The notes: a model not told the origin generated them from the sequence alone. A DNA stretch of 49,383 bases from Konateibacter massiliensis (GCF_900184995.1 NZ_LT860099.1:2825445-2874827), one strand, 5' to 3'; shown: positions 8,451-17,928, counted from the stretch's first letter. A program made the numbers and translations.

Positions 8451-8487
8451 AAAAGCTGTCCCCCAATTTATATGGGGAACAGCTTTT
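8451..8487. terminator. Bidirectional terminator between convergent genes
   Basis: AAAAGCTGT-CCCC pairs with GGGG-AACAGCTTTT across a 9-nt AT loop. The A run and T run on either side let it serve the plus-strand ABC operon and the minus-strand activase gene. Confidence 0.88.
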
Positions 8488-8510
8488 GGACTTATTTCCG
8501 ATAATTTATT

Positions 8511-11500
8511 CTATGCTTCTTTTGCTAAATCAAGATTCTTGTTTGCAGTAGAAAGCATTAATTTAATTCGGTTCAACTGGTTTACCTCACTTGCACCCGG
8601 ATCGTAATCGATGGCAACGATATTGGAAAGAGGGTACTGGTGTCTGATTTCCTTGATAACACCCTTTCCTACGACGTGGTTTGGCAGGCAGGCAAACGGC
8701 TGCGCACACACGATGTTGTTTGTGCCGCTGTGAATCAGCTCTAACATTTCACCGGTTAAGAACCAGCCTTCACCCGTCTGGTTTCCGAGTGAAACAAATT
8801 TGGAAGCCATCTCTGCAAGTTCATCGATGTCTGACGGAGGAGAAAAATGCTTGCTTTCCTTCAATGCCTTGTAAGCCGTAGCACGAATAAATTCAATACC
8901 TTTGATACCTAATCTGCCCTTTATGGCAGTTGACTTCTTAAAGCCTAAATCACTCGCCTTAAACTCTGTGTTTTTAAAGCAGTAGAGGAAGAAGTCGATT
9001 AAGTCAGGCACAACAGCTTCGGCACCCTCTGACTCTAACAATTCTACAAGATAATTGTTGGCGGAAGGGAGGAACTTAACTAAAATCTCTCCGACGATAC
9101 CAACCTTTGGCTTCACTTCATTTGTAATCGGCAGACTGTCAAAGTCCGCTACAATTTCACGGCAGAGGCGCCTGAATTTAAAGTAGGAAGGGTTTTTGCC
9201 CGAAACAAATTTCGTACAAATATCAACCCACTTGCGATGCATGGCGTTGGCAGAGCCAGGAACCGCCTCGTAAGGACGCATGTGGTATAAGGTGCGCATG
9301 AATAAATCACCGAATACTAACGAGAAAACACCTTTTTTCACCATGTCATATGTAATCTTAAAGCCAGGATTGCCCTCCAAACCGCTTAAGTTTAAGGAGA
9401 TAACAGGTATCTGAGGATATCCTGCCTTTTCCAAAGCACGGCGGATGAAGCCGATATAGTTAGAAGCACGGCAGCCACCGCCGGTCTGACTGATGATAAC
9501 GGCAGTCTTATCCAAATCGTATTCCCCGGATAAAACAGCGTCCATAATCTGTCCGACTACCATAAGAGACGGATAGCAGGCATCGTTGTTTACATATTTG
9601 AGTCCTATGTCAACGGAGGACTTATTGTCATTGCCAAGCAGTTTAATGTTGTAGCCGCAGGATACCAAAGCCGGCTCCACAAGCTCAAAATGAATCGGTG
9701 ACATTTGCGGGCAAAGTATTGTATAATTCTCGCGCATTTCTTCTGTAAAGACAACTCGGTCGTAAGCGGAGGATTTTACATTTCGGTTGAAATGCTTTTG
9801 CTCACGCACACGAAGAGCTGAAAGGAGAGAACGAATTCGGATACGCGCTGCACCTAAGTTATTAACTTCATCAATTTTTAAAACAGTATATATTTTATCT
9901 GATTTTGATAAAATATCGCTGACTTCATCGATTGTAACGGCATCAAGTCCGCAACCGAAGGAATTCAACTGAATGAGATCCAAATCATCCCTTATTTTAA
10001 CATAGTTAGCAGCCCCATAGAGCCTTGAATGGTACATCCATTGATCCATAACGAGGAGAGGGCGTTCAACCGGCTCTAAATGGGAAATAGAGTCCTCTGT
10101 CAGTACCGCAATGCCGTAGGAGTTAATCAATTCCGGAATACCATGGTTGATTTCAGGGTCAATATGGTAAGGGCGTCCGGCAAGAACGATACCTCGTCTT
10201 CCTGTTTCCTTTAAATAGTTCAGTGTTTCCTCACCCTTGCGCTTGATATCCTCCCTCGAAGCCTCCTGCTCGTTCCAAGCAAGCTCTACGGCTGCTTTTA
10301 TTTCTTCATAAGAAAGATTAAAGCTCTCTAAGGATTTTACAAGCTGAGGAATAATGGTTTCCTTGCTTTCGAAAGATAAAAACGGATTTTTAAAATTAAT
10401 CTCGCCTCTTACGATTTCATCAATGTTGTTTTTGATGTTTTCCGCGTAGGAGGTAACAATCGGACAGTTGTAGTGATTGTTTGCATCCTCAAATTCCTTT
10501 CTTTCATAAGGAATACACGGATAAAAAATAAAGTCAACACCTTGCTTAATCAGCCACATAACGTGTCCGTGTGCAAGTTTTGCAGGATAACACTCTGATT
10601 CACTTGGAATGGATTCAATACCAAGCTCGTATATTTTACGGTTAGAGTCAGGTGATAAAACAACCTGAAACTTTAAGGCATTGAAAAATGTAAACCAGAA
10701 CGGGTAGTTCTCATACATATTTAAAACTCTTGGAATACCAACGGTTCCGCGTACAGCCTCCTCCGGAGAGAGCGGCTGATAACCGAAGAGCTTCTCATAT
10801 TTATATTCAAATAAATTCGGAATATTGTCCTTGTTTTTCTCTTTTCCGATACCGCGCTCACAGCGATTTCCTGTGACATACTGGCGTCCTCCGGTAAAAC
10901 GGTTAATGGTCAAGACACAATTGTTTGTACAGCCTCTGCATCGGCCCATTTTTGTGTCAAATTCCAAAGTATAGATTTTTTCGATCGGAAGCATGGTAGT
11001 TTCCTTCGTCTCGGAAAGCTCATAGCGTTCTCTGGCGATTAAGGCAGCTCCGAATGCTCCCATGATACCAGCGATATCAGGACGGACTGCCTCACATTTT
11101 GATGTTTTCTCGAAACTTCTCAAAACGGCGTCATTATAGAAAGTACCGCCTTGCACAACGATTCGTTTTCCTAAATCTTTCGGGTCTGATACCTTGATAA
11201 CTTTAAATAAAGCATTTTTGATAACGGAGTAAGCAAGTCCGGCTGAGATATCATCTACGCCGGCACCTTCCTTCTGTGCCTGCTTTACCTTGGAATTCAT
11301 AAATACGGTACAGCGGGTTCCAAGATCAATCGGGTTTTTCGCAAACAGTGCGGTTTTTGCAAAATCCTCTACCGTAAAATTCAGGGACTTTGCAAAGGTT
11401 TCAATAAAGGAGCCGCAGCCTGCGGAACATGCCTCATTGAGCTGTACGCTGTCTACCGTTTGATTTTTAATGCGGATACACTTCATATCCTGACCGCCGA

Positions 11501-12767
11501 TGTCTAAAATACAGTCAACCTCAGGGTCAAAGAAGGCAGCAGCATAGTAGTGAGAAACGGTTTCCACCTCTCCCTCATCAAGCATCAATGCCGCTTTAAT
11601 CAAGGCTTCCCCATAACCTGTCGAGCAGGAATATACAATCTCAGCCTTAGCCGGGATACGGGAATAAATTTCCTTGATTGCCTTGATGGTCGTTGCAAGA
11701 GGGCTTCCGTTGTTACTGCTGTAGAAAGAGTAAAGCAGGGAGCCGTCCTCGCCAATCAGAGCAACCTTTGTCGTTGTGGAACCGGCATCGATTCCTAAAA
11801 AGCATTTGCCTGTATAGCTCTCCAAATCACCGGTTGTCACACTGTGGCTGTTGTGGCGTGCTTCAAACTCTGCATATTCCTCCTCAGAGGAGAAAAGAGG
11901 CTCCAGACGTTCCACCTCAAATTCCATCTTAATATTGGAACTAAGCTTATTCTTTAATTCGGATAAAGAAATAGAAACCTCCGGTTTGGAATGAAGGGCA
12001 GAACCAACCGCCGCAAACAGGTGGGAATGTACAGGTGCTATAATATGGTCCTCATCCAGATTCAGGGTCCGGATGAATGCTTCACGAAGTTCGGATAAAA
12101 AGTGAAGAGGACCGCCTAAGAATGCAATATGTCCGCGGATTGGCTTACCACAGGCAAGTCCGCTTATAGTCTGATTTACAACCGCCTGAAAAATGGAAGC
12201 CGATAAATCCTCTTTTGTAGCGCCTTCGTTGATTAAAGGCTGAATATCCGACTTGGCAAATACACCGCATCTTGCTGCGATCGGATAGATTGCCTTGTAG
12301 TCCTTGGCATATTCGTTAAGTCCCGTGGCATCTGTCTGCAACAGAGAAGCCATCTGGTCGATAAAAGAGCCGGTACCGCCGGCACAGATTCCGTTCATTC
12401 TCTGTTCCACAGAGCCGCCGGAAAAGTAAATGATTTTGGCATCCTCTCCTCCAAGCTCGATTGCGACATCAGTCTGAGGGGAATCTTCCTGCAAGGCAGA
12501 TGCAACGGCAATTACTTCTTGGACAAATGGGATTTCTAAGTGTTTTGAAAGAGTTAAACCGCCGGAGCCTGTGATGACAGGAGAGAGGGAAAGCTCGCCG
12601 AACTGGCTGTGAGCCTCCTCTAAAAGAGAAGCCAAAGTTTCCTGAATGTTGGCAAAGTGCCTTCGGTAATCAGAAAATAGTATGTTTTTGTTTTCATCAA
12701 GAATGGCAATCTTGACAGTGGTGGAACCAATGTCAATGCCTAATGGATATAATAATTGATTTTTCAT
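8511..12767 (-). CDS. Giant 2-hydroxyacyl-CoA dehydratase activase/dehydratase-like fusion
   Basis: The 1418-residue protein has two ASKHA ATPase domains in tandem ([15 protein letters not shown] near residue 8; [15 protein letters not shown] near 320). Each has the conserved glycine-cysteine loop ([28 protein letters not shown]) that in HgdC/BadFG activases holds the bridging [4Fe-4S] cluster. Then come a cysteine motif (CRGCTNNC, about 610), a DUF2229-type segment (about 670-890) and a C-terminal HgdB-like region (about 1030-1400). Activases of this superfamily use ATP to drive electrons into a dehydratase. Large proteins of this layout are common in Clostridia but their substrate is not known to me. 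It is read alone; AGGAGG lies upstream of its start on the minus strand. Confidence 0.85.
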   Translation of the reverse strand: MKNQLLYPLGIDIGSTTVKIAILDENKNILFSDYRRHFANIQETLASLLEEAHSQFGELSLSPVITGSGGLTLSKHLEIPFVQEVIAVASALQEDSPQTDVAIELGGEDAKIIYFSGGSVEQRMNGICAGGTGSFIDQMASLLQTDATGLNEYAKDYKAIYPIAARCGVFAKSDIQPLINEGATKEDLSASIFQAVVNQTISGLACGKPIRGHIAFLGGPLHFLSELREAFIRTLNLDEDHIIAPVHSHLFAAVGSALHSKPEVSISLSELKNKLSSNIKMEFEVERLEPLFSSEEEYAEFEARHNSHSVTTGDLESYTGKCFLGIDAGSTTTKVALIGEDGSLLYSFYSSNNGSPLATTIKAIKEIYSRIPAKAEIVYSCSTGYGEALIKAALMLDEGEVETVSHYYAAAFFDPEVDCILDIGGQDMKCIRIKNQTVDSVQLNEACSAGCGSFIETFAKSLNFTVEDFAKTALFAKNPIDLGTRCTVFMNSKVKQAQKEGAGVDDISAGLAYSVIKNALFKVIKVSDPKDLGKRIVVQGGTFYNDAVLRSFEKTSKCEAVRPDIAGIMGAFGAALIARERYELSETKETTMLPIEKIYTLEFDTKMGRCRGCTNNCVLTINRFTGGRQYVTGNRCERGIGKEKNKDNIPNLFEYKYEKLFGYQPLSPEEAVRGTVGIPRVLNMYENYPFWFTFFNALKFQVVLSPDSNRKIYELGIESIPSESECYPAKLAHGHVMWLIKQGVDFIFYPCIPYERKEFEDANNHYNCPIVTSYAENIKNNIDEIVRGEINFKNPFLSFESKETIIPQLVKSLESFNLSYEEIKAAVELAWNEQEASREDIKRKGEETLNYLKETGRRGIVLAGRPYHIDPEINHGIPELINSYGIAVLTEDSISHLEPVERPLLVMDQWMYHSRLYGAANYVKIRDDLDLIQLNSFGCGLDAVTIDEVSDILSKSDKIYTVLKIDEVNNLGAARIRIRSLLSALRVREQKHFNRNVKSSAYDRVVFTEEMRENYTILCPQMSPIHFELVEPALVSCGYNIKLLGNDNKSSVDIGLKYVNNDACYPSLMVVGQIMDAVLSGEYDLDKTAVIISQTGGGCRASNYIGFIRRALEKAGYPQIPVISLNLSGLEGNPGFKITYDMVKKGVFSLVFGDLFMRTLYHMRPYEAVPGSANAMHRKWVDICTKFVSGKNPSYFKFRRLCREIVADFDSLPITNEVKPKVGIVGEILVKFLPSANNYLVELLESEGAEAVVPDLIDFFLYCFKNTEFKASDLGFKKSTAIKGRLGIKGIEFIRATAYKALKESKHFSPPSDIDELAEMASKFVSLGNQTGEGWFLTGEMLELIHSGTNNIVCAQPFACLPNHVVGKGVIKEIRHQYPLSNIVAIDYDPGASEVNQLNRIKLMLSTANKNLDLAKEA

Positions 12768-12831
12768 ATAATTTTTACAGTAAAATACTGTTACCTCCTA
12801 GCTCTAAAGGGATACATCTTGTATCAGAAGC

Positions 12832-12855
12832 AGTGTCAAGCATTGTTTTGACACT
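12832..12855. promoter_or_regulatory. Inverted repeat in the activase 5' region (candidate operator)
   Basis: AGTGTCAA and TTGACACT form an 8-bp inverted repeat separated by 8 bp. On the minus strand it lies about 15-35 bases downstream of the likely transcription start, a usual place for a repressor site. The regulator is unknown. Confidence 0.45.
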
Positions 12856-12874
12856 AAATATAGATACCGATACT

Positions 12875-12903
12875 ATTATACGACATTAAATAAGTAAATA
12901 CAA
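12875..12903 (-). promoter_or_regulatory. Candidate promoter of the activase gene (minus strand)
   Basis: On the minus strand TTGTAT and TATAAT are separated by 17 bp. The -10 is perfect; the -35 matches three of six bases. A 15-bp perfect palindrome (ATACAAA-A-TTTGTAT, 12904-12918) abuts it and overlaps a second TATAAT (12916-12921) on the plus strand. Confidence 0.5.
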
Positions 12904-13027
12904 ATACAAAATTTGTATAATGGATATAAGAATAACACAATCTGGAAAAAATATCTACATATTTTTATAGTACCAATTCTTAAGGAAAAGAATATTATAT
13001 GAGGAAGAAAGAAAGGGGAAACGGTCT

Positions 13028-13285
13028 ATGGATAATTCTGAAAATGCAAATATAGGCAATGTCCGCGCCTATGCAAATTGTCTCAATAACTGTATCAATA
13101 ATTGCAGGTGCCGGGGATTTTATTATGTCATTAAGGAAGGGGATAGTTTATATCAATTAAGCCGAGCGTATAACGTAAGTGTATCTGACTTAATTATGGC
13201 AAATCCTTACATCAATGTATATAATCTTCAGATAAACGATGAAATCTGCATTCCGAAAGCAATAGAAGTTGAGCTCGCAAAGTAA
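13028..13285 (+). CDS. Small LysM-domain protein
   Basis: The 85-residue protein has a cysteine-rich start (CLNNCINNCRCRG, residues 14-26) followed by one LysM domain (FYYVIKEGDSLYQLSRAYNV to INDEICIPKA). LysM domains bind N-acetylglucosamine polymers such as peptidoglycan. There is no signal peptide or membrane helix, so it is either cytoplasmic (as in some spore-coat or spore-morphogenesis proteins) or exported by other means. GAAAGGGG precedes the ATG. It is followed by an independent promoter and transcribed away from the activase gene. Confidence 0.82.
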   Translation: MDNSENANIGNVRAYANCLNNCINNCRCRGFYYVIKEGDSLYQLSRAYNVSVSDLIMANPYINVYNLQINDEICIPKAIEVELAK

Positions 13286-13322
13286 AATTTTTGTGAGCAA
13301 ATGTAAAAAGTTTTACTTCCGA

Positions 13323-13351
13323 TTGACAAAAACGGATGCAGAAATTATAAT
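13323..13351 (+). promoter_or_regulatory. Perfect-consensus promoter upstream of corA
   Basis: TTGACA, a 17-bp spacer and TATAAT match the housekeeping sigma-factor consensus exactly. The expected start near 13358 would give a leader of about 210 nt before the corA-type gene. A promoter this strong with so long a leader suggests control after initiation. Confidence 0.85.
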
Positions 13352-13377
13352 GATAGCGATAAGAAAGTTTATGTGGG

Positions 13378-13403
13378 GAAGCTTTCACTTTGGTGGAAGC
13401 TTC
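13378..13403 (+). promoter_or_regulatory. Leader hairpin 1 of corA transcript
   Basis: GAAGCTTTCAC pairs with GTGGAAGCTTC (11 bp, one G-T pair) around a TTTG loop. It lies at the 5' end of the leader. The three T residues after it are too few for a confident terminator call. Confidence 0.7.
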
Positions 13404-13441
13404 TTTGCAAGAAATTGAACGATGAAAGGAAGTGTAATATC

Positions 13442-13492
13442 ATGGAAGGTTTGCCGGGTCCGGGGAATAATTACTTAGAATTAAACAGATAA
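13442..13492 (+). CDS. Candidate 16-codon leader peptide upstream of corA
   Basis: ATG 13442 has an AAAGGAAG ribosome site nine bases upstream and opens a 16-codon frame, MEGLPGPGNNYLELNR. Its 5' context (ACGATGAAAGGA) is repeated before the corA start (13548-13560). The peptide has two Gly-Pro pairs, which can slow ribosomes. It sits between two hairpins in a transcript driven by a perfect promoter. That arrangement fits a translated regulatory leader, but translation is unproven and it could be chance. Confidence 0.45.
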   Translation: MEGLPGPGNNYLELNR

Positions 13493-13500
13493 TTAGGATG

Positions 13501-13528
13501 AGACAATCGGCATATACGGACATTGTCT
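13501..13528 (+). promoter_or_regulatory. Leader hairpin 2 of corA transcript
   Basis: AGACAAT pairs with ATTGTCT (7 bp) around a 14-nt loop, starting 8 nt after the stop of the 16-codon ORF and ending about 40 nt before the corA start. The position suits an element whose folding depends on ribosomes leaving the small ORF. Confidence 0.55.
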
Positions 13529-13568
13529 TATTCTGAAGAGCGATAAGACGATGAAAGGAGTAAATTCC

Positions 13569-14510
13569 ATGATCAGAATTTTTAGAACGATTGATGAAGG
13601 AATTCAGGAAGTTAATGAGATTCAGCCAGGCTGCTGGGTTGCATTGACAGATCCTACAGCAACGGAAATATTAGATATTTCCAATCAGTATAACATTGAT
13701 GTAGAGCATTTGAGAGCATCTCTGGATGAGGAGGAACGCTCAAGAATTGAAGTGGAAGACAGGTATACGATGGTTTTGGTTGACATACCTGTTATTGAGG
13801 AGAGAAATAATAAGGATTGGTATGTTACAATTCCTTTGGCTATCATACTTACGGATGAGGTTATTTTCACTATCTGTCTGGAGGATACGCCGGTACTCGG
13901 AGCCTTTATGGACGGAAGAGTCAGAAATTTTTACACCTATAAAAAGACAAGATTCATCTTACAGATGTTATATAAAAATGCAACCATGTTTTTGCATTAC
14001 CTGCGTATTATAGACAAAAAGAGTGAAGTGATTGAAAGAAAGCTTCATATGTCTACAAAAAATGAAGAATTAATAGAACTTTTGGAATTAGAAAAGAGCC
14101 TTGTGTACTTTACCACATCGCTTCGATCTAATGAGGTTGTTTTGGAAAAGCTGCTAAAGACGGAGAGCATCAAGCAATATCCGGAGGACAGAGAGCTGCT
14201 GGAAGATGTTATCGTTGAGAATAAACAGGCGATTGAGATGGCAGGAATTTACAGCGGTATCTTAAGCGGAACAATGGATGCGTTTGCCTCGGTTATCTCC
14301 AACAACTTAAATATCGTGATGAAGTTTTTGGCGACAGTGACAATCTGTATGTCAATACCGACCATGATAGCAAGCTTCTACGGAATGAACGTAAATCCGG
14401 ACGGAATGCCGGGAGCGTCAAGCCCCTTTGGCTTTGCCTATGTAATTGTATTTTCACTTGTAATTACGATTATGCTGGCACTGTTCTTTGCGAAGAAGGA
14501 CCTGTTTTAA
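13569..14510 (+). CDS. corA: CorA-family divalent metal ion transporter
   Basis: The 313-residue protein has a large cytoplasmic N-terminal domain and two C-terminal transmembrane helices with the signature YGMNV (FYGMNVNPDGMPG) between them. CorA pentamers admit Mg2+, and some relatives Co2+, Ni2+ or Zn2+. The last helix ends FFAKKDLF, giving a basic cytoplasmic tail. ATG 13569 is preferred because GAAAGGAG lies eight bases upstream; the in-frame ATG at 13551 overlaps that ribosome site. The leader with two hairpins and a short ORF suggests metal- or translation-dependent control. A rhomboid-like gene follows 28 bp later. Confidence 0.92.
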   Translation: MIRIFRTIDEGIQEVNEIQPGCWVALTDPTATEILDISNQYNIDVEHLRASLDEEERSRIEVEDRYTMVLVDIPVIEERNNKDWYVTIPLAIILTDEVIFTICLEDTPVLGAFMDGRVRNFYTYKKTRFILQMLYKNATMFLHYLRIIDKKSEVIERKLHMSTKNEELIELLELEKSLVYFTTSLRSNEVVLEKLLKTESIKQYPEDRELLEDVIVENKQAIEMAGIYSGILSGTMDAFASVISNNLNIVMKFLATVTICMSIPTMIASFYGMNVNPDGMPGASSPFGFAYVIVFSLVITIMLALFFAKKDLF

Positions 14511-14538
14511 GTATGATTTGTAGAAAGGCGATTGAAAT

Positions 14539-15351
14539 ATGAACTTTTTGAACAAGCTTGAACGTAAATATGGTAAATATGCAATACATAATCTCATGTA
14601 TTATATTATCATCTTATACGGAATTGGAACGGTACTGGATATCGTTGCACCGGGGCTTTATCTGCAATATCTGGCACTTGACGTGCGTGCGGTTTTGCAT
14701 GGTCAGGTATGGAGGCTTTTGACCTTTCTGATACAGGCACCGAGCGGCGGGCTGCTGTTTGCGATTATCGCACTGTATCTGTATTATATGATAGGAACCA
14801 ATCTGGAAAACCAATGGGGTGCATTCCGGTTTAATATGTATTTTTTTGTCGGGGTACTGGGACATATACTTGCAGCATTTTTAGTATATTTCATAAATGG
14901 AGACAGTGTTTATATCAATATCTATTATTTGAACTTCTCTCTGTTTTTTGCCTTTGCCGCAACTTATCCAAACATGCAGTTTTTACTGTTTTTTGTCATA
15001 CCGGTAAAAGCCAAATGGCTGGCATGGCTAAACGGAGCATTCTTTGCCTATGAGTTTTTGATTGGCTCATTCAGCACGAAAATTTGTATTGCATTGTCGA
15101 TGGCAAACTTTTTAATCTTTTTCTTTGCAACGAGAAACTTCAAAAGAATATCACCGCAGGAAATACATCGCAAGCAAGCATATAAAAAAGCTACTTCACG
15201 CCCGCAAGGGATTACAAAGCATAAATGCGCTATATGCGGACGGACGGAAGAGGACGGCGATGAGCTGGAATTTCGTTTTTGTTCCAAGTGCGACGGCAAC
15301 TATGAGTATTGCCAGGATCATTTATTTACACATACCCACATAAAAAGATAG
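14539..15351 (+). CDS. Rhomboid-like membrane protein without the serine protease motif, with C-terminal zinc-binding motif
   Basis: The 270-residue protein has about six membrane segments and rhomboid-type landmarks: GQVWRLLTFL near residue 55 and YYMIGTNLENQWGAFRFN near 75-95. The GxSG serine of active rhomboid proteases is missing; the expected helix reads LNFSLFFAFAATYPN. It is thus probably a pseudoprotease of the derlin or iRhom kind. The cytoplasmic tail has four or more cysteines and histidines (CAICGR, FCSKC, YCQDHLFTHTH) suited to zinc binding. It lies 28 bp after corA and is probably co-transcribed. Confidence 0.75.
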   Translation: MNFLNKLERKYGKYAIHNLMYYIIILYGIGTVLDIVAPGLYLQYLALDVRAVLHGQVWRLLTFLIQAPSGGLLFAIIALYLYYMIGTNLENQWGAFRFNMYFFVGVLGHILAAFLVYFINGDSVYINIYYLNFSLFFAFAATYPNMQFLLFFVIPVKAKWLAWLNGAFFAYEFLIGSFSTKICIALSMANFLIFFFATRNFKRISPQEIHRKQAYKKATSRPQGITKHKCAICGRTEEDGDELEFRFCSKCDGNYEYCQDHLFTHTHIKR

Positions 15352-15367
15352 TAAGAATTTACACACC

Positions 15368-15411
15368 GCCTCTTATAAAGCTTACAAAATTAAGAATAAA
15401 CTATAAGAGGC
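15368..15411 (+). promoter_or_regulatory. Hairpin between rhomboid-like gene and pyk
   Basis: GCCTCTTATA pairs perfectly with TATAAGAGGC over a 24-nt loop. No T tract follows, so it is a weak terminator candidate or a structured leader element of the pyruvate kinase mRNA. Confidence 0.5.
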
Positions 15412-15478
15412 TAAACTTATGCTGTCACTTAACATTAATGATAAATGCACAATGTGTGCCCAATTTAGGAGGAAAAAA

Positions 15479-16915
15479 ATGAAAAAAACAAAAATAATCT
15501 GCACGATGGGACCAAATACAAATGACAAAGAGTTATTAAAAGCGTTGGCCATAGAAGGTATGGATATTGCCAGATTTAACTTTTCACACGGTGACCACGA
15601 AGAGCAAAAAGGCAGAATGGACATGATTAAGAGCCTAAGAGCAGAGTTACAGATTCCGCTTGCAATTTTGCTTGATACGAAGGGACCTGAAATCAGAACA
15701 GGTCTGTTAAAGAACGAAGAAAAAGTCAACTTAAAAGAAGGTGACGCTTATACCTTTACAAGTGAGGAAATCATTGGTGATGAGACAAGAAGTCATATTA
15801 CCTATGCAAACCTGGCAGAAGATTTATCGGTAGGAAATAAGATTCTTGTCGATGACGGATTATTGGAATTTGAAGTAACTGAAATTGCAGGAAAAGAGAT
15901 TAAATGTAGAGTTGTAAACGGTGGCGAGCTTGGAATGAGAAAGGGTGTCAATGTACCGAACGTTCAGATTAAGCTTCCGGGTATTACAGAAAAAGATAAA
16001 GAAGATATTATTTTCGGTATCGGCCAGGGAATTGATTTTATTGCAGCGTCTTTCGTCCGTTCAGCAGACTGTATCAAAGAGATCAAAGAAATTTTAAAAG
16101 AGCATAAAGCAGAGCATATTCAGGTTATTGCTAAAATTGAAAATGCAGAAGGTATTGCAAATATTGATGAAATCATCAAATATTCTGACGGAATCATGGT
16201 AGCAAGAGGTGATCTGGGTGTTGAGATCCCTGCGCATGAGCTTCCTTATCTGCAGAAGATGATTATCAAGAAGTGTAACGAGCAGTACAAGCCGGTTATC
16301 ACAGCGACACAGATGTTAGATTCTATGATGAGAAACCCAAGACCGACCAGAGCGGAAGTGACAGACGTTGCAAATGCTATCTATGACGGTACAGACGCTG
16401 TTATGCTTTCCGGTGAGACAGCAGCAGGTAAATACCCTCTGGAAGCAATTCGTATGATGGTACAGATAGCAAAATCAACCGAGCAGCATTTAGATTATGA
16501 AAGACTAATCCAGAATAAGGCAATGCATAGAAAGAAAGGCATTGAAAGTGCAGTCGGATATTCCACCGTGGCAATTTCACACAATCTGGATGTGAAATTA
16601 ATTGTGAACCCAACTGTATCAGGAGCTACTGCAAGACTGGTATCCAGCTTTAGACCAAGTGTTCCGATTGTCGGTATATCACCAAACGAAGAAACAGTAA
16701 GAAAAATGCAGATTTACTGGGGTGTTACACCGATACTGTCAGAGGCAAAAGAAACGACAGAGGATATTATTGCAAGAGCAATTGATATTATTAAAGATAG
16801 AGGATATGTACAAAAAGGAGATACGGTTGTATTGACAGCAGGATCACCGGCACCTACAAGGGAAGCGGCTGCCGGGGCAGTAAGTAATATGATGCGTGTA
16901 AGCGTTATCGACTAA
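15479..16915 (+). CDS. pyk: Pyruvate kinase
   Basis: Pyruvate kinase makes pyruvate and ATP from phosphoenolpyruvate and ADP in the last step of glycolysis. The 478-residue protein has the N-terminal KTKIICTMGP start, the DTKGPEIRTG loop, the active-site block IQVIAKIENAEG and the signature MVARGDLGVEIP. The C-terminal allosteric domain is present, but the extra PEP-utiliser-like domain of many Bacillus enzymes is absent. ATG 15479 follows TAGGAGG closely; a 20-codon upstream in-frame extension from 15419 lacks a ribosome site. A small cNMP-binding-fold gene follows. Confidence 0.97.
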   Translation: MKKTKIICTMGPNTNDKELLKALAIEGMDIARFNFSHGDHEEQKGRMDMIKSLRAELQIPLAILLDTKGPEIRTGLLKNEEKVNLKEGDAYTFTSEEIIGDETRSHITYANLAEDLSVGNKILVDDGLLEFEVTEIAGKEIKCRVVNGGELGMRKGVNVPNVQIKLPGITEKDKEDIIFGIGQGIDFIAASFVRSADCIKEIKEILKEHKAEHIQVIAKIENAEGIANIDEIIKYSDGIMVARGDLGVEIPAHELPYLQKMIIKKCNEQYKPVITATQMLDSMMRNPRPTRAEVTDVANAIYDGTDAVMLSGETAAGKYPLEAIRMMVQIAKSTEQHLDYERLIQNKAMHRKKGIESAVGYSTVAISHNLDVKLIVNPTVSGATARLVSSFRPSVPIVGISPNEETVRKMQIYWGVTPILSEAKETTEDIIARAIDIIKDRGYVQKGDTVVLTAGSPAPTREAAAGAVSNMMRVSVID

Positions 16916-16964
16916 GTACCATACCTTAATCAGGACAGTATTCCTATAATTGGGAGGCATATTT

Positions 16965-17498
16965 ATGAACTTGTCTGAAATGAACAAGGTCGGAAAGACG
17001 AAAGTATATAAGAAAAACGCTATCATTTTAGACGAACAATCTACAGATACCACAATCTGTATTGTATTGCAGGGTGAAGTAGAGGTAATCGAGAAGGTAA
17101 GAAATACAAACACTTATATTAAGGCGGGAGAGTTTTTCGGAGGAATCCCGATTCTTCAGGATGCTATAAGACTGTATACGGTGAAAGCACTGGAGGATAA
17201 TACAACGCTGTTTCAAATACAGACAAGTACCTACAACAGCTTAATCATGAAGGCGCCTGATATGTATTTTAAAATATTTATAAACCTTTTAAATAAGGTG
17301 AGGACGGGAATTGATGAATTAAATAAGACGGATCCGGTATCCGCCACACTCTATAAATTAGATCCCCTCTATGCCAGAATCAATTTGCTGAAAGAAGAAG
17401 ATCTGGAAGACATGATTCAAAATGATTTGAATTATACAGTGTTTGTAATGCGATTTTTGAGCGATTTAAGCAATAAAATGAACTTAAATATAGTATAG
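16965..17498 (+). CDS. Cyclic-nucleotide-binding-fold protein lacking a helix-turn-helix
   Basis: The 177-residue protein has a Crp/cAMP-receptor type beta-roll (about residues 10-115: TTICIVLQGEVEVIEKV, YIKAGEFFGGIPIL, YTVKALEDNTTLFQI). The usual C-terminal DNA-binding domain is missing. The region after the long helix (IFINLLNKVRTGIDELNKTD) holds only a short acidic helical tail. It may sense a small molecule and act through protein contacts. GGGAGG lies seven bases before ATG 16965. It starts 49 bp after pyk and probably shares its transcript. Confidence 0.75.
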   Translation: MNLSEMNKVGKTKVYKKNAIILDEQSTDTTICIVLQGEVEVIEKVRNTNTYIKAGEFFGGIPILQDAIRLYTVKALEDNTTLFQIQTSTYNSLIMKAPDMYFKIFINLLNKVRTGIDELNKTDPVSATLYKLDPLYARINLLKEEDLEDMIQNDLNYTVFVMRFLSDLSNKMNLNIV

Positions 17499-17507
17499 GC
17501 TTATGAT

Positions 17508-17539
17508 ACCGCCAGGTGGCAGATTGACCATTTGGCGGT
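17508..17539 (+). terminator. Hairpin terminator candidate after the cNMP-fold gene
   Basis: ACCGCCAGGTGG pairs with CCATTTGGCGGT (12 bp, two G-T pairs) across an 8-nt loop. The T-rich tail is poor (TATCCTTG), so termination may be incomplete. Confidence 0.55.
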
Positions 17540-17705
17540 TATCCTTGTATTATAGGGGTTTTCTATGATATAAAATACCTTATGACAACGATTGCAGAGA
17601 TAAAAGAAAAAAGTCTAAAAAGATAGAAAATATGGGGAGAATAAGACTCTATCAAGAAGAAAATAAGTGTATTTTAAATGAAAGTAAGGCATTATAGAGA
17701 AATAG

Positions 17706-17729
17706 AAACGTTTGCAAAATGACGAAAAT
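17706..17729 (+). promoter_or_regulatory. LacI-type operator candidate, upstream copy
   Basis: The 24-bp sequence contains the palindrome TTTGCAAA and matches 20 of 24 bases at 17905-17928. It lies about 50 bp upstream of the -35 element. A LacI-family regulator encoded at the end of this locus (25027-26031) is the natural candidate to bind it. Confidence 0.55.
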
Positions 17730-17780
17730 ATCTTGTCAAAATTCACAAAAATTGAGTCTCACATATGTTAAAATGCACAG

Positions 17781-17809
17781 TTGACAATATAAAACAGTAA
17801 TGTTATCAT
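17781..17809 (+). promoter_or_regulatory. Promoter of the sugar ABC operon
   Basis: TTGACA and TATCAT are separated by exactly 17 bp. The predicted start near 17816 gives a leader of about 130 nt that contains the downstream operator-like site. Confidence 0.75.
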
Positions 17810-17904
17810 AAAAAAGTAAAGAAAAGACAGCATGAATGACTAATTGAAATAGTAATTAAATTCTAATTCCTTAGCATTTGTGCCTATTTTTTGAAACAAA
17901 TTGC

Positions 17905-17928
17905 AAACCTTTGCAAAACAACGAAAAC
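17905..17928 (+). promoter_or_regulatory. LacI-type operator candidate, downstream copy
   Basis: This is the second copy of the 24-bp sequence (AAACCTTTGCAAAA core), 199 bp from the first and inside the transcribed leader. Two sites bracketing a promoter at about 19 helical turns is a classic looping-repression layout. Confidence 0.55.

Noticed and set aside
13352-13568. Known riboswitch (M-box or yybP-ykoY type) upstream of corA
   Set aside because: The sequence shows none of the conserved cores I know for these classes; it is listed as an unassigned leader instead.
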